From an uncultured Clostridia bacterium (lineage in GTDB: Bacteria > Bacillota > Clostridia > Oscillospirales > Ruminococcaceae), in the NCBI GenBank assembly GCA_937891895.1, contig CALATN010000166.1, forward strand, positions 1 through 11,283: 11,283 nucleotides of DNA. Reading direction: 5' to 3'. The position numbers were made by a program, and so were the translations under genes. Under the pieces are notes generated by a model. That model saw only the letters and a program-made list of their open reading frames with translations, was not told the DNA's origin and searched no databases. This document shows, one piece after another, positions 5,817 to 11,283 of the stretch (the stretch's first letter is position 1; every line of letters starts with the position of its first letter).

Positions 5817-6912
5817 AGTGTCTTCTTCGGTCAAGACCGTTTTCAACGTAGTAACGGTTCTTGTTTTCGTACATTTTCTTATCTGCACGATTTACCGTAT
5901 CAACAAATTTTTCGCCCTTGGAATATACCGCAAAGCCTGACGAAACGGACAGCGGAAATTCATACTGACTGCTGTTTTCCTCGAGAATACGGTGTACGCT
6001 GTTGTTTATTTCCTCAGCACGTTTTTCATCAGCCGAATTGAGCACGGCAATAAACTCATCACCGCCTGTACGGTAAACAGAGCCGTATTTGCCTACAGCC
6101 TTTGCAATTGCCGACGCAACGGCACAGATAAGCTTGTCACCTGCATCGTGTCCGAAATTGTCGTTTACCTTTTTCAGACCGTTTGCGTCAAACATAATGA
6201 CGGAATAATTCTTTTCAGGTGCACGGCTCAGCGCTATGGAATGATAATACAGGCTGTTGCGCACTCTTGTAAGGTTGTCGTACTTGCCGTAGACCTCTAT
6301 TACAAATGCGTAGTAAACAAGCATCATAAACGAGCCGCAGATGTATACAACCTTGTAGGTGGAGTTGACACCCTGAAGAATAATTGCTATAAGCTGAACA
6401 ACAAAAATTTCCGACAGATAGAATTTGTCAATGGGCTCAATGTGCTTGAATTCTATGAAAGAACATATTGCCCACAACACTGTAAACAGGATACCAAGAA
6501 TTTCGTTGTAGATGTAAAGCGGCCCTCGTGAATATACAACATCGGGGGAGATTACATAGAAAAGATGTGTAAACGGTGACGACAGTGCAATTATCACGCT
6601 TATTGCCTCAAGGAAGGACAGCACATAGGTCAGTTTGCTTCCTTTCTTTGCCGCTGCGAGGGTAAGGAAAAACATACTCATCGGCGCAAACATATAGATA
6701 AGCGTGTTGGAAATATGCGCAAGAGGCATATTGTCCAGTTGCTCCGACAAATCCCTGCCTACGTATCCCAGCTGAATAATAATATCCGCAAAGATTGCAA
6801 ATATGAAATACTTGTTTCTTCTATGATCAAAATAACTGCTTCGTCTTACAATTGTCAGGCTGACAAACATAGCAATTGCAGTAAGTATATAAATGTATGT
6901 TATATCAAGCAC
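5815..6912 (-). CDS. Seven-helix membrane diguanylate cyclase (GGDEF)
   Basis: Diguanylate cyclases join two GTP into cyclic di-GMP, a second messenger for surface attachment and related behaviours. Residues 1-207 form about seven membrane helices (near 3-22, 34-52, 66-87, 94-116, 132-154, 167-183 and 187-206) like the 7TM sensor of some histidine kinases. Residues 213-355 are a GGDEF domain with metal-binding D242 (FDANGLKKVNDNFGHDAGD, from 241) and an intact GGDEF (283-287), so it is probably active. The RxxD inhibitory site expected before the motif reads GKYG, so product inhibition by that site is unlikely. The start is GTG 6912, with GGAGG (6920-6924) seven bases upstream; the next Met would cut into helix 1. 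It is a single gene with its own promoter. The sensed signal is unknown. Confidence 0.93.
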   Translation of the reverse strand: MLDITYIYILTAIAMFVSLTIVRRSSYFDHRRNKYFIFAIFADIIIQLGYVGRDLSEQLDNMPLAHISNTLIYMFAPMSMFFLTLAAAKKGSKLTYVLSFLEAISVIIALSSPFTHLFYVISPDVVYSRGPLYIYNEILGILFTVLWAICSFIEFKHIEPIDKFYLSEIFVVQLIAIILQGVNSTYKVVYICGSFMMLVYYAFVIEVYGKYDNLTRVRNSLYYHSIALSRAPEKNYSVIMFDANGLKKVNDNFGHDAGDKLICAVASAIAKAVGKYGSVYRTGGDEFIAVLNSADEKRAEEINNSVHRILEENSSQYEFPLSVSSGFAVYSKGEKFVDTVNRADKKMYENKNRYYVENGLDRRRH

Positions 6913-6941
6913 GAGCGTACCTCCGTAAATGGTATAATCAA

Positions 6942-6970
6942 ATTATATACCCATTTTATGTAAAAGTCAA
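6942..6970 (-). promoter_or_regulatory. Promoter of the diguanylate cyclase gene
   Basis: On the minus strand TTGACT (6965-6970), 17 bases, TATAAT (6942-6947). A near-palindrome GGTATAAT-CAA-ATTATATACC (6931-6951) overlaps the -10 and start site and could bind a regulator. The -35 touches the T-run of the upstream terminator. Confidence 0.82.
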
Positions 6971-6971
6971 C

Positions 6972-7005
6972 AAAAACGGGATATCAGACAAATATCTGAT
7001 ATCCC
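6972..7005 (-). terminator. Intrinsic terminator of the GH9-SGNH unit
   Basis: An 11-bp perfect stem GGGATATCAGA/TCTGATATCCC (6978-7005, loop CAAATA) is followed on the minus strand by GTTTTTGTTG. It lies 24 bases after the SGNH stop codon. Confidence 0.9.
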
Positions 7006-7028
7006 TGAATAATTATATATCACTGCGC

Positions 7029-8318
7029 TTATGAAACCATAAGTCCGAGGATTGTGATGCCCTTGTCCTCGCTGCCTTCAGCAGGCTTGATTTCAATGGT
7101 ATGCTTTTCGGTTTCCTTTGAAAGGATAACCTGTTTTGTGTTGCCGTAAGTGCCCCAGCCGCCTGTGAAGTCAGCTTCAAGCTTGCCCTTGCGCTCGCCG
7201 TCAACGTAAACCTCATAAGTTCCGCTCTTGCCATCGGTTGTGCAAAGGAAGAACACGCCGAAATTCTGACACTCAACGTCAAATGTCATTGTGCCGCCTG
7301 CTTCTGTCTTCCAGTTGTTCGGGAACTGGTGATAGAAGCCGCTTTCGATTACCTCAAAGCCCTCGGAAGCTGTTGCTGTAATATCGTCAGCACCCAGCAT
7401 CTTTGCATTCCTGAAATAGTCGTTGGTGTAGCCGTCTGCTGTAAAGGCTGTCGGTTCTTCGGTAATTGTATCAAGCTTGTCGTAAACCTCGTTGAGGTAT
7501 CGGTCAACAAGCTGACCGATAATGCCGTGGCCTGCATCATTCGGGTGAATGTTGTCTGGGGAAATAGACTTCCAGTCAAGTGTACCTGCCGCTACTTCCT
7601 GATAAACGACTTCACGGTAGCTTATCATAGGCAGGTCGTAAGCCATACCGATTTCCTTGTGTGTATCCTGAAGGCTTGTGCCGTTTTCCTGAGTTGTGAA
7701 TAGGAGCATTACCGCAGGATTTGTTTCATAGGAAAGGATTTTTCTTACAAGGCTGTCATAGGAATACTTGTTCATTGTCTTGTCGGTGTCGTTAACGGAA
7801 AATTCCACGATTACAACATCAGGGTTATGAGCAAGAAGCTGTTCGTCAACACGGTGTACGCCGAGATAGCTGTTTGTTCCGCCGATACCTGCATTGACAA
7901 AGCTGATTTCAGCGGACGGGAACTTTTCTTCCCACCACTTCTTGAAAAGTGAAGCGTAGCAGTTGTTCTGATTTGTGGCGGAGCTGCCCTGTGTGATAGA
8001 GCCGCCGATTACACCCACAGTAACCTTTTCGCCGTTTTCTGCCTTCTTCATAGCAGCAGCAAGACGTGTGAGATTACCCTCGTTGAGAATAGCTCTGCCG
8101 TACATCTTGTCGGTAATTCCTGCCGCAAGGTCAACAGGCTCATTTGGGTCAACAGCGTTAAGGTCGGGAGCTGTTGTAACAATATTCGGGCTTGTTGTGG
8201 CAGCAGTTGTGTCTGCCTGTACAGTTGTTTCAGCAGTGCCGCCGTTGCCGCCGCAGGCTGTAAGTAATGCACCGCATAAAGCGATAGCGGTAATTACCGA
8301 GAGGTGCTTTTTTGACAA
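7029..8318 (-). CDS. SGNH/GDSL esterase lipoprotein with C-terminal beta-sandwich
   Basis: This is probably a cell-surface acyl (acetyl) esterase acting on plant polysaccharide. Numbered from the TTG at 8318 (429 residues): a lipoprotein signal peptide ends at LLTAC (Cys22), then a Thr-rich linker (about 28-51), then an SGNH domain with GGSITQG (Ser107), NAGIGGTNS (from 142), EFSVND (Asn176) and SPDNIHP (Asp255, His258). About 125 C-terminal residues look like a beta-sandwich, possibly a binding module (TYEVYVDGERKGKL, HTIEIKP). The start is chosen because AAGGA lies nine bases before TTG 8318, whereas an in-frame TTG at 8327 directly abuts it. It follows the GH9 gene by 35 bases, so co-transcription is likely. 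The domain order, SGNH then beta-sandwich, is opposite to CE2. A CE17-like role is possible but unproven. Confidence 0.85.
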   Translation of the reverse strand: MSKKHLSVITAIALCGALLTACGGNGGTAETTVQADTTAATTSPNIVTTAPDLNAVDPNEPVDLAAGITDKMYGRAILNEGNLTRLAAAMKKAENGEKVTVGVIGGSITQGSSATNQNNCYASLFKKWWEEKFPSAEISFVNAGIGGTNSYLGVHRVDEQLLAHNPDVVIVEFSVNDTDKTMNKYSYDSLVRKILSYETNPAVMLLFTTQENGTSLQDTHKEIGMAYDLPMISYREVVYQEVAAGTLDWKSISPDNIHPNDAGHGIIGQLVDRYLNEVYDKLDTITEEPTAFTADGYTNDYFRNAKMLGADDITATASEGFEVIESGFYHQFPNNWKTEAGGTMTFDVECQNFGVFFLCTTDGKSGTYEVYVDGERKGKLEADFTGGWGTYGNTKQVILSKETEKHTIEIKPAEGSEDKGITILGLMVS

Positions 8319-8353
8319 ATTTATCAATCCTTTTCAATGTAATAAACGTTGTT

Positions 8354-9976
8354 TCAATTTGTGTCAGAGAGCGAGTCAAGATAACCCGCAACGAAAACCG
8401 CCGCAGAGTTTGTGTAGATGGTCGGCTCGTTAGTTGTGTAGCTGTGTACGACATCATAGTAGCACTTTGCAGGCGCAGCGTCCTCAGGAATGTTCCACTG
8501 AGTGAAGTCGTCCTGAATAAACTTGCTTGGTCCGCACACAAGAAGTCCCGGAACGGGCTCCTCAATGTCATCAGCGTCGGAAGGACGGTGATGCGGGTTC
8601 TTTACGGAAACCTTGCCGAAGCCTGTTACGTAGCAAATGCCCATAGGGTTCTTGCCGAGAATATAATTCATCTGTTCGCAGACGGTGTCAAGATATTCTT
8701 CACAGCCGAAAATCCTGTACGCAAGAATGAGCGCAATACTGTCGGTCATGGAATACATATTGCTTCCTCTTGTGTAATCATCGTCGGATTTTGCGGTTTT
8801 ATAGCCGCTTTTCTGACTGAGGCCGTAAAGATTATCCGCCTTGATACGCAGACGAAGGTGAAGCATCTGTTCAATGTTCTTGTCACGGGGCTGAGTGCCG
8901 AAAAGGTATGCAATTGCACCGAATCCGCTGACCTCACGGTTTACAAAGCCTGTTCCGTCAACAATTCCGCAGAGCTCACCGATTTTCTTATGAAAATCTG
9001 CATCTCCCGTCATTTCGTAAAGCTCGCTGACTGCCCAGAAAAGCTCGTCATTGAAGTTGTCGTCATAGAAGTCACCGGCGGCATTGAGAGCAACCGTAGG
9101 CGGATTTTCAAACGGCTCGTAATTCGGATTATTCATAAGCCATATCCACGCATTTATGGCCGCCTCGTTGAGTCTTGACGAAAACTCCTTGTCAAATTCC
9201 GCAAATACACCCGAAGCAAGTGCAAAAACCGCACATCCGCAGGCAGCTGCCTGATGTGATTTTGCGAAAATGTAATGCTCGGAGCTATCCTCATCAGGCA
9301 TAGTCGGCTCAGGAGGAATCTGCCATACAACCTTGTGATGAATACCGCCGTCACGCGTCTGCATTTTCAGCAGCCATTCCAATCCCACACGGCATTCATT
9401 CAGAATATCAGGCACGCCGTTGCCAGATTCGGGAATACCCGTTTCCTCAGCAAAGCTTTCGGGAAACAGCTTGTAAGCGTAAAGAAGGTGACCAAGCGCA
9501 ACACTTGTGCAGACGGAAAATTTACCGTAGCCGCCTGAATCGTGCCAGCCGCCGCTAACGTCGATACGTCTGGACGGATTTTCAAAAAACGGCACAAGGT
9601 CGCTGTGGCAGGCCTTGTGGGCATAATCCCCCGCAAAACGTCTGTCCAGCTTGCCGCATCTGTTATAGTAAAGACCCTTGAGAAGTCCCTTTTTCAGTTC
9701 GTTGTAGGGATTATCCGAGATAACGAAGGGCAGGGATTTCTTGAGTCCGATTCTTATGTAATACTTACCGCGCTTATTGAAGGTGGAAAAATCAATCAGC
9801 GAAACAGTATCCCCCGAAGCCTTGTCATAGACGGTACTGCGGAGAAGACCGGAGAACATTGTTTTTCCTGTTTTTGCGTCAACAATCTGAAATGAGTCGG
9901 CACTACCGGCGTAAACGGCGGTTTTGACCTGATTGCTGATATAACCGACTTGATTAAGAATAATTTTCTTGTTCAA
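8354..9976 (-). CDS. GH9 family protein, signal-less, atypical active site
   Basis: Inverting GH9 enzymes cleave beta-1,4-glucans and related oligosaccharides. The 540-residue protein starts directly in a CelD-type immunoglobulin-like domain (ILNQVGY at 6-12, to about 87) followed by the (alpha/alpha)6 barrel. Conserved parts: DVSGGWHD (139-146), NGVPDILNECRVGLEWLL (186-203), GKNPMGICYVTGFG and PHHR (441-464), and TTNEPTIYTNSAA (514-526) with the probable acid E517. The usual WHDAGDYGK reads WHDSGGYGK: D146 is kept but the expected catalytic base is G149 (codon 9530-9532, GGC). No signal peptide is visible, so it is probably cytoplasmic. The start is TTG 9976, with AAAGGGG (9989-9995) 12 bases upstream and an in-frame TGA before any other usual start codon. 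Substrate is uncertain: short imported oligosaccharides, or a non-catalytic role. Confidence 0.88.
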   Translation of the reverse strand: MNKKIILNQVGYISNQVKTAVYAGSADSFQIVDAKTGKTMFSGLLRSTVYDKASGDTVSLIDFSTFNKRGKYYIRIGLKKSLPFVISDNPYNELKKGLLKGLYYNRCGKLDRRFAGDYAHKACHSDLVPFFENPSRRIDVSGGWHDSGGYGKFSVCTSVALGHLLYAYKLFPESFAEETGIPESGNGVPDILNECRVGLEWLLKMQTRDGGIHHKVVWQIPPEPTMPDEDSSEHYIFAKSHQAAACGCAVFALASGVFAEFDKEFSSRLNEAAINAWIWLMNNPNYEPFENPPTVALNAAGDFYDDNFNDELFWAVSELYEMTGDADFHKKIGELCGIVDGTGFVNREVSGFGAIAYLFGTQPRDKNIEQMLHLRLRIKADNLYGLSQKSGYKTAKSDDDYTRGSNMYSMTDSIALILAYRIFGCEEYLDTVCEQMNYILGKNPMGICYVTGFGKVSVKNPHHRPSDADDIEEPVPGLLVCGPSKFIQDDFTQWNIPEDAAPAKCYYDVVHSYTTNEPTIYTNSAAVFVAGYLDSLSDTN

Positions 9977-10015
9977 TCCGATAAGCGTCCCCTTTCATAT
10001 AATTTTCCTATACTA

Positions 10016-10094
10016 ATTATACAACACTTTTCCAAAAAAAGTGATAACCTTTTTTATAGCTTTTTTATACGATTTATTAATTTTAACTTGTCAA
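10016..10094 (-). promoter_or_regulatory. Candidate promoters and dyad upstream of GH9
   Basis: Two minus-strand candidates are seen. TATAAT at 10016-10021 has no good -35 but is preceded by the inverted repeat CACTTTT/AAAAGTG (10025-10043), which covers the -35 position and could be an activator or repressor site. Further up, a perfect TTGACA (10089-10094) pairs with TATAAA (10064-10069) at a long 19-base spacing. A/T runs at 10034-10040, 10050-10055 and 10061-10066 may bend the DNA. Which promoter is used cannot be told. Confidence 0.5.
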
Positions 10095-10116
10095 ATGCAA
10101 TTATATGTGGTAAAAT
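10088..10116 (+). promoter_or_regulatory. Promoter of the CE2-type esterase gene
   Basis: TTGTCA (10088-10093), 17 bases, TAAAAT (10111-10116) with an extended TGG. Its -35 overlaps the minus-strand TTGACA (10089-10094) because TTGTCAA is almost self-complementary, so two polymerases could not bind both sites at once. Confidence 0.75.
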
Positions 10117-10148
10117 TACACTAATAAATGTATGAAAGGAACTTTGCT

Positions 10149-11198
10149 ATGAAAATTTTACATAACGATAAAAACGTACTCTGGATGGGCAGACGTGACG
10201 TGACTGAAAATGAAACAAGACTTTTCCACGCAGGCGCACAGGCTTTCCTGAAATTCAAGGGTACAAAGCTTGATGTTACAATCAACAACTGCTGCGTATG
10301 GGGCAGCCTTAATCTTGGTGTTGTAATCGACGGAGAGGTAAAGGGTATTCCTCTTTCCCACGACAACAACTGCAAGGACGTGACCCTGACCGTTGCGGAA
10401 AATCTTGCTGACGGCGAACACAGCGCAATCATCTACAAGCGTCACGCAGGCAACCAGTATCTTTTCATCAAGGCATTTGAAACAGACGGTGAGTTTACTG
10501 CACCTGACGCACTTCCCGAAAGAAAAATCGAGGTTTACGGCGACAGCGTCTGCGCAGGCGAGGTTATCGAGGCTTACGATTATGTTGCACAGTGCGACCC
10601 TGAGGGACACGACAGCAAGTTTGACAACGTTTGGAACAGCTTTGTAATGCAGACTGCACGCAACATCGACGCACAGATTCACAACATCTGTCAGGGCGGC
10701 ATCGCTCTTTTTGACAAGACAGGCTATTTCCATATGCCTGATTGTATCGGTCTTGAGTCAACCTACGACAAGACCTGTTATTTCCCCGAGGGCGGCGACA
10801 TTACAACCTGGGATTTCAGCAAGTATACACCCGATATCGTAATTATCGCAATCGGTCAGAACGACCAGCACAATGCCGTAACCGACCAGAATGACCGCAA
10901 CATTTCCGACCCTGTGTACAGAAACGAGTGGAAAACAGCGTACATCAAGATGGTGCGTGACCTTGACCAGAAGTATAACGGAACAAAGTTCGTTCTTACT
11001 ACAACAATCCTTATGCACGACGTTGACTGGGACAATGCTATCGAGGAAATCAAGGACGAGCTTAACGGAATGGGCATTAAGGCATACCACAATATGTTCA
11101 GCAGAAACGGTGCCGCAACACCCGGACACCCAAGACTTTCCGAGCATAACGAAATGGCTGATGAGCTTACAAAGTTCATTAAGGAAAATGTGCTTTAA
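10149..11198 (+). CDS. CE2-type acetyl esterase, predicted cytoplasmic
   Basis: CE2 esterases remove O-acetyl groups from xylo-, manno- or gluco-oligosaccharides. The 349-residue protein has the CE2 order: an N-terminal jelly-roll (about 1-118) then an SGNH domain with GDSVCAGE (Ser133), CQGGIALFDKTG (oxyanion region, from 181), GQND (Asn238) and GHPRLSEH (His327). The Asp of the usual DxxH is Thr324, which fits the Ser-His dyad known for some CE2 enzymes. No signal peptide is seen, so it should act in the cytoplasm on imported acetylated oligosaccharides, as the intracellular CE2 of gut mannan-using Firmicutes does. ATG 10149 is chosen over ATG 10128 because AAGGA (10136-10140) lies eight bases before it. 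It is divergent from GH9. The natural substrate is inferred only. Confidence 0.88.
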   Translation: MKILHNDKNVLWMGRRDVTENETRLFHAGAQAFLKFKGTKLDVTINNCCVWGSLNLGVVIDGEVKGIPLSHDNNCKDVTLTVAENLADGEHSAIIYKRHAGNQYLFIKAFETDGEFTAPDALPERKIEVYGDSVCAGEVIEAYDYVAQCDPEGHDSKFDNVWNSFVMQTARNIDAQIHNICQGGIALFDKTGYFHMPDCIGLESTYDKTCYFPEGGDITTWDFSKYTPDIVIIAIGQNDQHNAVTDQNDRNISDPVYRNEWKTAYIKMVRDLDQKYNGTKFVLTTTILMHDVDWDNAIEEIKDELNGMGIKAYHNMFSRNGAATPGHPRLSEHNEMADELTKFIKENVL

Positions 11199-11283
11199 GG
11201 AAATCAAGATAGCTGAAGTGTTGCGAAGCTGATTAAAAGTTTCGTCCACCTTTTCAAAGGTGGCGGGTATCCAAAGGGCAGAG
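11199..11283. repeat. Start of a second palindrome cluster after the CE2 gene
   Basis: No gene is seen. A strong hairpin CCACCTTT/AAAGGTGG (11246-11263) is followed by CCAAAGGGC (11271-11279), the left arm of the module seen at 83-103; the right arm would lie just beyond the window. No T-run follows the hairpin, so it is not a clear terminator for the CE2 gene. Confidence 0.65.

Noticed and set aside
11246..11270. Terminator for the CE2 gene
   Set aside because: The hairpin is strong, but GC-rich sequence follows it instead of a T-run, and it resembles the repeat family.

Overview
The window looks like chromosomal DNA of a fibre-degrading gut or rumen Firmicute, most likely a Ruminococcus-type Oscillospiraceae. 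Grounds: moderate GC content, several carbohydrate-active enzymes (GH130, GH9, CE2 and a second SGNH esterase), a Clostridia-style XRE-AbrB regulator with an ABC-2 exporter, and gene gaps packed with short palindromes. The genus is inferred from gene content, not from a marker gene. No tRNA, rRNA, CRISPR array, insertion sequence or phage gene was seen.

Layout from left to right. (1) 1-181: a cluster of palindromes downstream of recG. (2) 182-2227, minus: recG helicase. Its near-consensus promoter (TTGACA-17-TATAAT) is overlaid by a perfect 19-bp palindrome, with a second copy in the leader and a degenerate third. (3) 2344-2553: two minus-strand terminators and a 54/55-bp tandem repeat. (4) 2554-3591, minus: a GH130 beta-mannoside phosphorylase with its own promoter. 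(5) 3804-5816, plus: a three-gene operon of XRE/AbrB regulator, ABC ATPase and ABC-2 permease, closed by a bidirectional terminator. (6) 5815-6912, minus: a seven-helix membrane diguanylate cyclase starting with GTG. (7) 7029-9976, minus: a probable two-gene unit, a signal-less GH9 protein followed by an SGNH-esterase lipoprotein, both with TTG starts. (8) 10149-11198, plus: a signal-less CE2-type acetyl esterase, divergent from GH9. (9) 11199-11283: the start of another palindrome cluster sharing a module with the left end.

Working together: GH130 phosphorolysis, CE2 deacetylation and the GH9 protein all lack signal peptides, so they probably act on imported plant oligosaccharides in the cytoplasm. 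The SGNH lipoprotein would deacylate polymers or oligomers at the cell surface. GH130 plus CE2 recalls the intracellular arm of beta-mannan use in gut Firmicutes, but the two genes are 6.5 kb apart and not co-transcribed. The exporter operon, recG and the cyclase have no visible metabolic link to the sugar genes.

Most worth a second look: the operator-covered recG promoter; the GH9 protein, whose usual catalytic-base Asp is Gly (G149) while the acid Glu and the PHHR motif remain; the back-to-back promoters between GH9 and CE2; and the hairpins with the same CAAG loop that directly abut the stop codons of recG and GH130. I see no clear new multi-gene system; the novelty is at the level of regulation and active-site variation.
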